Positions 12,660-24,560 of a stretch of 64,000 nucleotides of DNA are shown in pieces (positions within the stretch are counted from its first letter, which is position 1; every line of letters starts with the position of its first letter). The DNA lies in assembly GCA_958295665.1 (NCBI GenBank), contig OY282560.1, forward strand, positions 313,453,236-313,517,235. Direction: 5' to 3'. Below the pieces are notes generated by a model. The model saw nothing but the letters and a program-made list of their open reading frames with translations. It was not told the DNA's origin and searched no databases. Both the position numbers and the translations under genes were made by a program. The stretch comes from Tipula vernalis (lineage: Eukaryota > Arthropoda > Insecta > Diptera > Tipulidae).

Positions 12660-12926
12660 GCCCGATTTCACAAAAATAGAGGTAATCTCTGGTTAAATAA
12701 AATTTCATCTCTTTTTTGTTTTATGAAAGTGCGATTTATTTTATAATACAATGGCCAATTTCGTCCAGCTAAATATTTAGCTGAATGCTAAATATTTCTA
12801 TGTAGAAAAAAAATATAACCAACTTGCATTGAATTTGTATTATGAAACAAAATGCAATTTAATAAAAGATGAAAGGGAGGAAATATTATTTAATTAGAGA
12901 TTGGACATTTTTTTGTGAAACCGGGC
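12660..12926. mobile_element. MITE with about 20-bp terminal inverted repeats
   Basis: The left end GCCCGATTTCACAAAAAT is matched by the right end, whose reverse complement is GCCCGGTTTCACAAAAAAAT. The 267-bp interior is AT-rich and non-coding. I could not see a convincing target-site duplication at the flanks, so the superfamily is left open. Confidence 0.7.
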
Positions 12927-13985
12927 TGACAATAGTTTTAGTGCGTTTGAGTATTGGATTGTGATTTGACAAATCGCTTTCAAAGTGATGTTTAACCGCA
13001 TCCAGTGAGCTATCGTTTCCGGTAACGTGGTCCAGTGGAGATCAAGAAGTGGGTCTTGTAACTATGTTATCGCTATACAGAAAGAATGTAGTTTGATGGA
13101 ATATATTGATATATGTTCTAGTGAATTCTTAAGCCAATATTGAAGTCTCGATCGAGTATATTTTTCTTATCCGAATATTTATTTAGCTTTGATAGGAAAA
13201 AGCCTATAAAGTTGCTAAAATCTGTGTTCGATTTTGTTCATGGATTCAGATGTTTTCAATTAAATGTTTATACATACGTAACTAAATATGTCGTCATTAA
13301 ATTGTTCGATGACATCATAGTGTTTTAGGTGATTATTAATAAAGAAATAAATACCTCCTCCAGATTTAGTTGGGCGACTGCCTGCAATAGTGGAATAACC
13401 AATTATATTAGCTCTACTTTCGTTTCATCTATTGAATTTAGCTAGGATTCAGGGGAATTTCTCGATGTTGATATCTTGTTGTACAAATGATGATACTTAA
13501 CTATTGTATTTGGAGTAATGATAATTTCTGTCGAGGATTTACTAGATGAATCATTTTTATAATTCAGTTGATTAAGAAAACGAATTTGAGTTGTGACCAT
13601 TATCGGTCCTATTAGTTAGAATGCTACCATTACTGTTAATCAAAACATGTTTCAGTAGTCCTGATCTTTACTTTTCTTTTGCTTTTGAGTAAAAGAATTG
13701 TGATGTTTTAGTTAATTAGTGATTTACATCAATCGGCCTTTTCTCCACTTGTTCTAATTCTAAAATGCTTACATCAAGATTCTGAATTTTACGGCAATTG
13801 GACACAAATTCTTTTTTCAGGTTATGATCACGGACAGATACTATAATAAAAGAGTCAGGTAGCCCATTTCTATTTTTTCAAATTAGAAACTATTTTTTCG
13901 GATGTTTCCATTTGACAGTCCACCTTTAACTTTTGAATTCATTTTTAAGCTAATTTCCTTTAAATTTTCGTTTAGTTTCCCTTTG
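12927..13985. other. AT-rich non-coding stretch
   Basis: I see no supported feature. The open frame at 13140-13328 is low-complexity and has no recognisable domain. Confidence 0.5.
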
Positions 13986-13987
13986 TA

Positions 13988-15124
13988 CCAGGTATATATA
14001 TGAAACAGGAATTTACTAATAAATGGCGCCACCTGTCAATGTACCTTTCGGCAAACCGCGTCATCGCATCTGTCAACAATATCCAGTTCATAACCATACA
14101 AGTTTCATACAATAACGCATGTTTTTGACGTGTTGAAAATGTAAAATTTTTTGCCTACATTTTACGATTTGCGTACGTCATTGATTTTTTGTTATCATTT
14201 GAAGAAAACTGCTGGATAATCATATCGAATGCTTGTCGAAACTTACGGTGAGCATTCTCTTGGTGATTCACAATACTATGAGTGGTTTAATATCAAGAGT
14301 GGTGATTTTGACGTGAGAAACGAAGGACGTGGCAGACCACCAAAAAAGTTTGAACACAGTGAATTGCAAGTATTGTTAGATGAGGATGATGCTCAAACGT
14401 AAAATCAACTCGCGGATAAATTGAATGTGTTACGAGAAGCCGTCTCCATACGTTTAAAAGCCATGGGAAAGATCCAAAAGCTAGGAAAATGGGTTCCGCA
14501 TAAACTGAATAAAAGACAACAGGAAAATCGAAAAACCACTTGCGAAATGTTTTTCGCCAGATACAGAAGAAAGTCATTTCTTCATCGAATTGTGACTGGC
14601 GATGAAAAACGGATCTATTCTGACAATCCAACGCGCAAAAAGTCTTGGGTTGATCTAGGATAACCATCGACTACGACTGCAATTCCAAATCACTTTGGAC
14701 GGAAGACAATGCTCTGTATTTGGTGGGATCAGAATAGTGTGATTTATCTTGAGCTGCTAAAACCTGGTGCATATGATAAAAGGCAACACAAAGTGATTTT
14801 GCTTGATAATGAATCATCACACAAAGCAAAACCGTTCAAGGAAACGTTGGAAGCGCTTAATTGGAAAATACTTTCACATGCGGCTTACTCGCCAGATTTG
14901 GCTCCATCCGATTATCATTTATTTGCATCGATGCGGCACGAGCTTGCTGATCAGCATTTTTCTTCCTACGAAAATGTGCGAAAATGTCTCGATAATTGGT
15001 TTGCCTTAAAAGAGGAACAGTTGTTTTGGCGTGCAATACTTCGAATAAAATACTCTTAACCATTATCATAAGATGCACGTGTACTTTTTACTAAAAATTT
15101 CCGGTTTCATATTTACACACCTGG
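13988..15124 (+). mobile_element. mariner transposon (decayed)
   Basis: Both ends are visible. The left end begins CCAGGTATATATATGAAAC, and the reverse complement of the right end begins CCAGGTGTGTAAATATGAAA. Each end is flanked by TA (13986-13987 and 15125-15126), the Tc1/mariner target duplication. The element is 1137 bp, a little shorter than the usual 1.3 kb for mariner, in line with the deletions seen in its transposase. It carries one broken transposase gene on the plus strand. Confidence 0.92.
14217..15059 (+). pseudogene. mariner transposase pseudogene
   Basis: The frame is continuous from about 14217 to 15059 apart from two stops, TAA at 14400-14402 and TAA at 14661-14663. Visible family features in order: a GDF-V plus GRPPKKFE segment from the N-terminal DNA-binding half; the mariner signature HRIVTGDEK with the first catalytic Asp; a LLDN block carrying the second Asp; and YSPDLAPSDYHLF with the third Asp, the mariner D,D(34)D layout. 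The start of the helix-turn-helix region is missing, and some two dozen residues between the LLKPG motif and the second Asp block are deleted. A functional copy would cut and paste its own element at TA sites. This copy cannot make a working enzyme. The three acidic positions are still present. Confidence 0.92.
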
Positions 15125-15129
15125 TATAC

Positions 15130-15805
15130 CTGATATTACTTCGGTCTAAAAAGACCAAAGTATTGAAATCCTGTCAAAAATGACGAAAAATGTTGGTTGG
15201 TTCAAAACCATTTTTCTCGACGTTTTAAAAGCCCCTGAGTCTTAAGAAGCAAAAAAGAAAACAATATTCGTTCGTCTGTCTGGTCCTCTGGATGTCTGAA
15301 TGTCTGGATGTCTGGATGTATGGACGTCTGTACCCATGGTATCTCGAGAACGGCTTGTCCGATTTGGGATATTTTTTGGCCAATCTGTTACTATGATCAA
15401 GGCGGAGATTTGAAAAGCTTTTGGAAACTGTACGTCAAGAGTGTGAGGTACCTTCTATACGAATTGAACCAAAACACCTGGTTATTCACAAATATTTACG
15501 AATTTTTTATATATGCTGGTTTGATTATTGAATTGGGCATTAAATTTGGGGTTGATTTGATGGTTACGTTAGCGTTTAATTTGCGGGTTGAAATGAAGTT
15601 CAGTTGAAGTTGAGTTGGGATTGGATAGGATATTGTGAGTTGCTGACCAATTTTTTATATGTGTGGTTTGAGGACTGACATCGGCGTAAAGTATGCGATT
15701 TAGTTGATGGTTAAGTTGGGTTCCTTATGCGAGTTTAATTAGGGTTGAGTTGCGGTTTAGTTGGGGTTGGATTAGGGTTTAGTGAGCAGTTGAGTCATCT
15801 ATATA
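15130..15805 (+). repeat. Composite dispersed repeat, left part
   Basis: Starts with a small palindrome (CGGTCTAAAAAGACC) and the AAAGTATTGAAATCCTGTC block, followed by a GTCTGGATGTCTGGATG microsatellite, the motif TCTCGAGAACGG, and a degenerate array of GGGTTGAGTT-like decamers. The same order recurs at 48446-49720. The open frame at 15308-15607 runs through the repeat and is not a gene. Confidence 0.8.
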
Positions 15806-16900
15806 CAGGGGAACCTCACTACAATCAAACGGACCAAAAACATTGTCCGCTGTAGTGAGGTGTCCGTTAAACTGAGGATTTGTGACTTTTTTATTATACA
15901 AATTTTATTGGGATTCTATTTCTGGTCCGGTTTTGATGGAATCCAGTATTTCCAAACAAATGGGTTTCTCAAATGATTTTTAGACGACGTTCTGGAATTT
16001 GGCTAAGTAGGATGGAACATGGCTATTCCTTACTTGATAATGGTGAAATTTAACATGTGCGTTGGAAATGGGATTCTAAAATGATTTTTGGATAAATTTC
16101 TGGAATATGGCTAATGATGACGTAATTTGACTATTTCTTAACCCATTATGATGAAATTTGATATTAGTGATGGAAATGGGATTATAAAATGATTTTTTGG
16201 ATAAAGTTCTAGAATATGGCCAAGTATTATGGAATTTGCCTATTTCTCAACCGATTATGATGAAATTTAACATATGCGTTGGAAATTGATTCTAAAATGA
16301 TTTTTAGATGAAGTTCTGAAATATGGCCAGTTAGAAAAGAACTTGGCTGTTTCTTAACGGAGTGAAATTGGCATCTGGCATGGGAATGAGATTCTAAAGT
16401 GATTTTTGGATATAGTTTTGGAATATGCCCAAGCAAGATGAAACTTGGCTATTTCTTATACGATTATGATGAAATTTTACATGTGCGAGGGAAATGGGGT
16501 TCTAATCTGTGTTTCAGATAAAGTTGTTGTCGTATTCCATAACTTCATCTAAAAATTATTTAAGAATCCCATTTCAATCATCTATGTCAAATTTCACTAA
16601 AACCGGCTAAGAAATAGCCAAGTTCCACCCTAATTGGCCATACATATAATTTGCTAAAGGATCAATTTGAAATGTAAAATGTACAAAATGAACAAATTGA
16701 AGTGTAAAAGTCTCAATTTGAAGTGTACTCGTAAAACCTGTATCATCGCAGAAATATCTATCCGTGTCGGCTCTATTAAAGTGTCGGTTTATCTAAGGGA
16801 GGCTTTCATTGAAAAACTTCAGTTGCATGGGACTTTAAAGTTTGTCCGTTGAAGTTAGGATTCCGCTAAATTGAGTGTCCATTTAAATGAGGTTTCACTG
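15806..16900. mobile_element. pogo-like (Tc1/mariner superfamily) non-autonomous element
   Basis: The left end is CAGGGGAACCTCACTA. The reverse complement of the right end is CAGTGAAACCTCATTTAAAT. Both are flanked by TA (15804-15805, 16901-16902). CAG-starting ends with an ACCTC core resemble pogo/Tigger-type termini. There is no transposase. The interior (about 16010-16520) is a tandem array of roughly 110-bp units, each with a GATTCTAAAATGATTTTTGG core and a TATGGCCAAGTA block. One unit is inverted at 16505-16640. The open frame on the minus strand at 16227-16436 is a by-product of the array. Confidence 0.8.
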
Positions 16901-16902
16901 TA

Positions 16903-17520
16903 TTTAAAAGTGAATGTTTATATATATGTGTGTGATATTTAAACAAATGCGCACGCATTGAACGATTTGATCTAAACTTTACACAAATATTGTTTAAGAC
17001 CTATGAAAGTTCACTGTTAATATCTGAAACATTCATCTCCTTCTGGAGAAATGATACTCAGGTCTAAAGTTACTACAGATGATTTTCTAAAACTTCATCG
17101 TGTGATGGTGATGGTGGTATGATGAAAATCATGGTATGATGGTATGATTGTATGGTGCTATGATGGTATAATGATGATGGTTTGATGGTATATTGGTATG
17201 ATGGTATGAGTTGAGCAGAGGGTTGAGAATTGGTTTGAGCTGATTGGAATTAGTTAGCCTGCACTGGGGTTAAGCGACTTGTTCGGTTGGGGAATTATTT
17301 AAAAGTTGATTTGTGGTGATTTGATGATTGATTTTACGGTTTGGTTGGTGGTTTATTTGGTGATTGCGTTTAGAATTGATTTGTATACTGAGATTCATTT
17401 CGGGATTGGTTTGGGAGTTGAATTAATTAAGATCGAAGTTCTGACCACCTCATGAGGTTTCAGCCCTTTATATTTTCTAACTTGTTTTTAAGTTTTTCTT
17501 GTTTAATGTTATTAATGCTA
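16903..17520 (+). repeat. Composite dispersed repeat, right part with TGATGG array
   Basis: This is the right flank of the nested pogo-like element. It has a conserved segment with TCTGAAACATTCATCTCCTT, a TATGATGG-type microsatellite (about 17096-17215), GGTTGAG-like decamers, and a terminal block with CTTGTTTTTAAGTTTTTCTT. The same series follows the second copy at 21123-22145. Confidence 0.8.
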
Positions 17521-18320
17521 AAATATTTTCTAAATATTTTTTCAGGGTACAGTTTCCGAATTTAAGGTTTTAATTTCTGACCTAAGGCTTTTAATTTGAT
17601 CTTTTAGTTGATCTTGGATATGATCGAGCTTTTTATCATATTGTAACCATCCATCTTAATTAACTGCACGTTTTTTTTTCGGGTAATCTCAACGGCTTGG
17701 GTCTTTTTTTTTGTCAATTAGTTTGATGGAAGACAAACCATACGTGCTTATAAGAAATCATGAAATTTCTGCTAATGACTCACACTCAGACAACATCATC
17801 ACCAAAAAGGAAAACGAAACTTAGTTCATTTCAAACCAATCAGTCACAATATATTTAAATAAAAATTCTCAATATAGAACATAAGTAATCAAATTAAACT
17901 TAATCAAATTTTGATTAAAACTATTTTTTTGAATCTTGAAGAAGAAAATGAAAATAATTCAATTTAGGGCTTATAAAAATAATAATATGTTAATAATAAA
18001 AAAACTCACCAGACAATGTGACAAAGAGCTCCATGTTGCTTGTCCACGAGCTGAAAATTAAAGGTCCTCAAACCCACTTAAATTATTATTTTTGTTTTTC
18101 TCATGCAAATTTTACACATTTACAAGACACTATTTGTTGTTGTTTTTTTTTTTTTTTTTGTGACTTAAAGATTTATACCATAAAACTTTAATAATTAATT
18201 TATAAAAATTAACACTAAAATTCACTTAAGGTTTAAAGAAAAACTAATATTTAACAATAATTATCAATTTTAATATTATTATTAATAATTTAGTTGCTAT
18301 CCAACTAACACACTTAAAAT
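17521..18320. other. AT-rich stretch
   Basis: No gene is visible. A poly-T tract lies at about 18142-18160. It lies where the 3' end of the adjoining minus-strand gypsy relic would be expected, so a decayed LTR is possible, but I cannot identify one. Confidence 0.45.
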
Positions 18321-20400
18321 ATTAATACGGCTGCATCAATATCCTGCTATACGTATCAGTAAGATGGCCCAAATTATTTCTTTCTTTGTTTAAATTGGGT
18401 GGAGGAAAATATTGAAGTTTCTGATATTCGTTCCCATCTACAATTATTTCCATTCCAAAGTTGAGAAAGTAAGGAGTGCATTGTGTAGCTTCATGCAAAG
18501 CAGACCTTATAGCAATCCCTATTTCTGTGATATATTTATCCCAGTTTTTGCAATCATTTGTTTGCATCGTCGCGATAATGCATCTGGTACTATATTCATC
18601 TTTCGACATTTCATACAGAATCACTCTGGCATAATAACCGTTTTAATGATGGTGTCCACTCGATTTTGGACGATTAGTCTTTAAGCAAATCTGTAATTGG
18701 AGCTACTACAATAGAATAATCCGCAATGAATCGTCAATTCCATCCAGTTACTCCCAAAAATGTTCTAATTTGTTTCACTGTCCGTGGGGAGGATAATTAA
18801 TGATTGCATCAAGTTTGTCTGGTGCTATATGAATTCAATTTTTGTTCACTATAAATCCCAGATAATTTAATTCTGGAACAAAAAACTTTGATTTTGTTTC
18901 ATTATAATGGTTAAATTTGCATTTCGAAATTTTTCCGCCACAATTTTCAAATAATAAATATGTTTCTCAAATGTTACTGACTTTAATTTTCTGGCATCGA
19001 GACATATGCGAATCTTATACCATTCGACTTGGCTGGACATGGCTTGATTACACCTAATTTCAGCATCCGCTTCAATTCTACGTCTGCAGCTTCTAAAACA
19101 TGTGGTGATATTGGATAACATCTCTGCATTACAGGCTTATTATCTCCTGTGTTGATATCAACACATATACAACCGAAATTAGCAGAAGTGGTGATACCGA
19201 ATGTTCGAGTAACTTCATCTAACAGTTTCTGTTGAGGTAAAGTCAAGAATGTTAATCCGTTTTCGCGTTAATAAAATTGCGTTGGATGCAAATCAAATGA
19301 TTGCCAAAAATCCATTCCAAGTATGAAGTGTTGTTTGATTTGTGGCAAAACATATACAGTTAAATTTCTCTGTCTGTTTTTAAACTGAATTGTAATATCG
19401 GCTACCTCACAGCTTTCCATTCCATTGCTTGGTCATTTGCAGTTACAATTTTGGTAATTCTCGTGGTAAATTGTGTTTTCTCTTCCACACCGGTAGCACA
19501 TATAAGCTATACGTCTTGATTTTGGGCATTCATCCGGTCGATGGCCATTATCAAAACAATTTACACAATTAAAGGCTGCTCGCATTAAATTGTTGCTTCC
19601 AGTTGGAACAGTAGATGAGTTATTTAAAAATATTTTTTCGTTTGGCATTGAAGCCTGTTGAAAGTGCTTATTTTTCGGATTTGAATTTTCCTTAGATTCA
19701 AATTTGATATTGTTGGATTTCACTTTAAAATTTTGTTGCGCATGTTGTTGTGTATGATTTGCGGTACTGCGATTTTCAATTTCATTTAGTTGTTGAAATT
19801 GTCTTGTACCCCTAAATGCTGCATTTTCTCTGCATAGGTTTTCCATTCTTTCTATGCTTCTACACAATAATGTTAACTCTTCAATTTATTGAATATTTTG
19901 GAGTGTTTTAACTCCAAGTCCTCTTAAATATGAGGGCCATAAATTATTATACAAAAATCGAAGTTTTTCTCTTTCGATTAAACAAATTTTCAGGCTTTTG
20001 GCCTCTTTTTTTGCTTTCGATTTCTTATTGAATCCATTAATTTTTCATATGCATCCGAGTCTGAGTATGCCCACTGCAAGGCTAGAGTGAATTCCTTCCA
20101 TCATGCTATTTCAGTGCCATTTAATAATAAAAAAATTGACCCCAACAGTTCTGTTTCATGTATATCCTGAGAATTCATTTACGTTCTCCGTTGGTTTTCC
20201 AGAACATTTTGATAATAGTTATAATTTTGTGTCTATGGTGGAAATTGACTTGAATGATTTTGTTGATAATGATTAGGCGGTATGGATGTTGGATTAAACA
20301 TACTTTCGTAGTGCTCCTTTGGTGGATTGTATAAAATATTTGTTGGAGCTACAGAAGTTTGGTATGTTAATAAATATGGATTTCACGCAGTTGTATAGTT
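18320..20400 (-). pseudogene. Ty3/gypsy retrotransposon relic (gag, RT, integrase pieces)
   Basis: On the minus strand, in 5' to 3' order: a Gag segment (from about 20400) ending in two Cys-His knuckles (CVNCFDNGHRPDEC, then CYRCGRENTIYHENYQNC, the second imperfect) near 19433-19560; a remnant of the protease region; the start of reverse transcriptase (19246-18983) with VIKP and, after a frameshift, a CLDARKL motif; a later RT segment near 18700-18860 with YLGF; and the C-terminal part of integrase (18624-18322). Most of the RT palm, all of RNase H and the integrase core are missing. LDARKL motifs are typical of insect Ty3/gypsy lineages. The pieces are in several frames with many stops, so the element is dead. 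Confidence 0.88.
19433..19867 (-). pseudogene. Gag C-terminal fragment with zinc knuckles
   Basis: A 144-residue open frame. Residues 1-90 are polar, rich in Asn, Gln and Lys, as in nucleocapsid linkers. It ends with a CX2CX4HX4C knuckle and a second, irregular Cys/His cluster. In related elements this region packages the RNA. It has no own start: upstream Gag sequence continues at 19870-20400 in other frames. It belongs to the gypsy relic on this strand. Confidence 0.85.
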
Positions 20401-20629
20401 TCCATAATTTCTTTTAGGAATTGCTCCTTAGTTGAAATTGGTTGTGTTTGGAACATTTAAAGAGGTATCGTTCGGTAAACAATTCAGCGGTGAAGAAGGT
20501 AGCTAAGATGAAAATAAGTTGGGCCGTACTTGGTTCTCTGAGACTGAAGGATTTTGTATTGGCATCGTTTCCTGGCCGAAAGAGGTATTTATTGAACGAG
20601 GAAATAGAGGATTTGAAATTTGAAACGAG

Positions 20630-22160
20630 GACAGTGTCCATTAAACTGAGGATTTGTGATTTTTTTATTAAAAAATTTTTATTGTGATTCTATATCTTAT
20701 CCGATTTTGATGAAATCCAGCATTTCCAATGGAAATTGGATTCTCAAATGATTTTTAGACAAAGTTCTGGAATATGGCCAAGTAGGATGGAACTAGGCTA
20801 TTCCTTAACCGATTATTAAGAAATTTGACATGTGCGATGAAAATGGGATTCTAAAATGACTTTTGGATAAAGTTCTGGAATATGGCCAATTAGGACATAA
20901 CTTGGCTGTTTCTTAACGCAGTTAAATTGGCATCTGGCATGGAAATGGGGTTATAAAGTGATTTTTGGATAGAGTTTTGGAATATGCCCAAGTAAGATGG
21001 AACTTAGCTATTTCTTATCCGATTATCATATAATCATAATCAGTACGCATGGAACCTAAAAGTTTGTCCGTTGAGGTGAGGATTCCGCTAAATTGAGTGC
21101 CCGTTGAAATGAGGTTTCACTGTATTTAAAAGTGAGTGTTTTTTTAAATGTACAGTATATGTATGTGATATTGAAACAAATAGCACACGCATTGAATGAT
21201 TTGAACCAAACTTTACACAAATATGGTTTAAGACTTATGAAAGGTCACTATAAATATCTGAAACATTCATTTCCTTCTTGAGAGATGACAATCAGGTCTA
21301 ACTTACTACAGATGAATTTCTAAAACTTCAAAAATTAAGTCGATTTTTGATGACGGTTTGACGGTATGAAGGTATGATGTTATGATGTTATAATGGTATG
21401 CTGGTTTGTATATTACAATTGTGTGATGGTGATGGTAATGGTAATACCACAGTCAGGTATGACGATGATCATGGTATGATGGTATGGTGGTATGATGATA
21501 TGACAATATATGATGGTGATGGCTTGATGATATATTGACAGTATGATGGTATGAAGCTATGATGTTATGATGGTATGATGGTATAATGGTATGCTGGTTT
21601 ATATATAAAAATTGTGTTATGGTGATGGTAATGGTAATACCACCATCAGGTATGACGATGATCATGGTGTGATGGTACGATTGTATGGTGGTATGATGAT
21701 ATGACAATATATGATGGTGATGGTTTGATGGTATATTGACGGTATGATGGTATGAAGATATGATGTTATGATGGTATAATGGTATGCTGGTTTGTATTTA
21801 AGAATTGTGTGATGATCAGGTAATGGTAATACTACCAGCAGGTATGACGATGATCATGGTATGATGGTATGATTGTATGGTGGTATGATGATATGACAAT
21901 ATATGATGCTGATGGTTTGATGGTATGTTGGTATGATAGTCTGAGTTGAGCAGAAGGTTGAGATTTGGTTCGAGCAAAGTTGAGTTGAAGTTGAGTTAGG
22001 ATTTAGTTAGCCTGCAATGGGGTTAAGCAAGTTGTTCGGTTGGGGAATTATTTAAGAGTTGATTTGGAGTTCAAGATCGAAATTTTGACCACCTCATCGA
22101 GTTTCAGCCCTTTAGATTTTCTAACTTGTTTTTAAGTTTTTCTTGTTCATTGTGTTTAAT
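20630..22160 (+). repeat. Second copy of composite repeat with pogo-like remnant
   Basis: It starts inside the pogo-like element (GTGTCCATTAAACTGAGGAT), contains two to three of the 110-bp units, and keeps the right terminus GAGGTTTCACTG followed by TA at 21123-21124. The flank then matches 16903-17520 in order: TCTGAAACATTCATTTCCTT, a long TATGATGG array (about 21352-21945), GGTTGAG decamers and the CTTGTTTTTAAGTTTTTCTT end near 22145. The left half of the composite is missing. Confidence 0.82.
21352..21945. repeat. TATGATGG / GATGGTA minisatellite
   Basis: A degenerate array of GATGGTATGATGGTA-type octamers and decamers. At a larger scale a unit of about 190 bp recurs with the landmarks GTGTGATGGTGATGG, ACGATGATCATGG and TGACAATATATGATG. 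The minus-strand open frame at 21453-21707 (Tyr, His, Thr, Ile only) is produced by the array. Confidence 0.9.
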
Positions 22161-23471
22161 GCTAAAGTTAACATTTGGCACTTGGGACATTGTTTTGTCA
22201 TTGTTTATAAATTTTCCACAAATTTTCAGAATGAAAATGTTGTATTGTTTACAATATCCCTTACAATTTTAATATATATCTTTTTTAAACACAATTTTTA
22301 CGGAGCACATTCTGCACACGTCCACACAGGTTGTCGCCATGTTTTAGATCGGATATTTATCCAGATTTCGTGTTCTGGAGTAAAGCCTAAGTACTTTTGG
22401 TATACGGCGTCTTTTATTTGACCAGCATACATTCTGTTAAATGATTGACCAAATCGATACTTGAAATTAGAGCGACCTATGAAGCTGTTAAATGTCAGCT
22501 TGAGATATCTGAATTTTTGTGCGAACACCTAGTGATGGATTATCAGTCTAGATTCTCTAAAGGGTTATCAATAAGACCTTCCTTTACATTTTACATTTTT
22601 CCTAATTTACATTTGAATTAACATATTCGAAAATAAAAATTTAAGTTGCATTATCGGAAGTCTATTTGGGTTATACAATTTAACCCCACTCATATAAGTA
22701 AACTGTCCAACTATAATTGAAGAGTATTAACGATTTAGTTTTATGACTGACGAGTTTATAAGCAGCGAGCGTGCATTACTTTTCCACCAACCCAATAAAC
22801 AAAATCCAAATAACGGACGAATCCATTTAATTTAGCTAACAAATATTTTTAATTTTCCATTTCATTTTCATCTTTTAAATTATTATACATTTTCCGTTTC
22901 GAGTTCGTTTGCTATATTGTTGAGTAATTGTACTACAATGTACAAAGTAAAAAAAACAGATTTGTATTGTTTCAAATCGTATACATTATACATATTTTGA
23001 TGCTTTTGTCTGTTGGAATGAAAGCACAATGAAAAATTGTGTTATAAATTTTCCAGCTGACTGGTAACATGGCAAAGTTAATTTTTTATACTCAAATAGT
23101 ATTATAAAATATACGCGAGGAAATTAATATATTTGAGATCTTGATGTGGAAGATCATTTATCAAAGTGTATAGAAGCGCGTGAGAGTGGCGAACAAAAAT
23201 GTTGATTAATTATGGTTAACACAAGGATAATGAAATTATCAAAAAAATGTTGCCCCTAAGATGAGTCGTTCAATAAATGTTTTACTGATAAATAAATATG
23301 ACTTGAACAGATTTAGGAAATTCTAACCCATATCAATGTCAATCAAAAATAATTTTTCCAAAATTATTAACAATTTAATTTGTGTGACCATCACCTAAGT
23401 GAAATTTTTCGTAATTAACCATAAGTGATTTTTATAAATTTTTTTTTTTTTTTTCATTTTTATATTTGTAG
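22161..23471. other. AT-rich stretch upstream of exon A
   Basis: No supported gene apart from the splice acceptor at its right end. A poly-T tract at 23440-23455 is the pyrimidine tract of that acceptor. The open frames at 22143-22421 and 22298-22528 overlap on opposite strands and have no recognisable domain. Confidence 0.5.
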
Positions 23472-23706
23472 GGGACGTTTACACACCAACCGGATTTTCA
23501 TCGGCACGCTTATCACTTCAACCGCGATCAAGTCCACGTGTTTCGTTGACGTGCGATGACACCCCACTGGATTATCGTCGCAAATCAGCGGATGCACCAT
23601 CACATAGTAGTTTATCGTCGGGACGTAATTCCACCTCGTCCGCCGATCCATATATTTATGCGTTCGACGATGTAGAACGGCATCCAGATGGTACGGTGGT
23701 TTTAAG
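23472..23706 (+). CDS. Internal exon A of an unrecognised host gene
   Basis: A long pyrimidine tract and TTTGTAG precede the exon, and AG is followed by GTAAAT at 23707. Only one frame is open through all 235 bases: it enters with the last two bases of a codon, runs 77 codons and leaves two bases (phase 2). The peptide begins with DVYTPTGFSSARLSL, is Ser/Arg-rich in the middle, and ends with DPYIYAFDDVERHPDG. Codon use is visibly more GC-rich than the flanks, with many TCG, GCG and CGT codons, which also argues for a real exon. It joins in phase to exon B. I do not recognise the protein. The composition suggests a mostly disordered region with an ordered block at the end. The start and the other exons are outside the window or not detectable. 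Confidence 0.85.
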
Positions 23707-24179
23707 GTAAATATTAAATTTTATAGAGGGGGTGGTGGTGGCAGTATATATAATAGATGCACGAACAAATTTAGATTTTTATTTTATTTTACTATCTCTC
23801 ATTCTCGTTGAACAACACAGTTTGATAATAAATTTTTCAATGAACAGTTTTTTCGCAAAAAACTTTTTTGTTATTAAACAATAATTAAATATTTTTTATT
23901 AGTTAAATTTTACGCTCGCTGTTTATAGTAATAAAATAAATGAGTTGGAAAATATTTTAAATTAATTCATTATTCATGACAGGGCTCGATGAATTTATTA
24001 TGTTCGTCAACAATAAATTGATTTAATTTGGAGGAAGTATAAAAGCGTTTAGAAGCTTAGAATTCGTTTTTTTACCTGCACTAGCGAGATGCTCTATCGA
24101 GCCTTGTTGTTGTTTTGTAAAACGATTCGGTATAGTGACATAAAAGATACAATATTTGGATGTAGTAAAAGGTGGAATA

Positions 24180-24560
24180 CAGTTCTAGAATATTGCCGGT
24201 TTTAATCAAATTCGACATGCTAAGATGACAATACGGCCATTAGACAGTTGTCAATTCATTCGAACATGAATGGTTGAAATTGGATACAATTTTTGAATAT
24301 GACCATTATCGACTGAACTTGATTATTTTTTAACCGATGCACGATGGGAATGGAATTTTAAATTGATTTTTAAATGTCTAAAATAATATTTTGAAAAGTT
24401 CTAAAATATGGGCATATTGGTTATGTCTTACCTGATTTTAATGAAATTCATGAGCGATGGAAATGGAATTCTGAAATTAGTTTTGAAATACAACCAATAA
24501 GGATGGAACTAATTTTAATACTATGCCTTGAAATGTTTGGTATTGCTTAATCTTCCACTA
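24180..24560. repeat. Diverged copy of the 110-bp pogo-type units
   Basis: Contains recognisable but degraded pieces of the unit found at 16010-16520, for example GATGGAAATGGAATTCTGAA and TTTTAACCGATG. No termini are visible. Confidence 0.55.

Noticed and set aside
18412..18684. Plus-strand frame of 90 codons
   Set aside because: Opposite strand of the integrase fragment.
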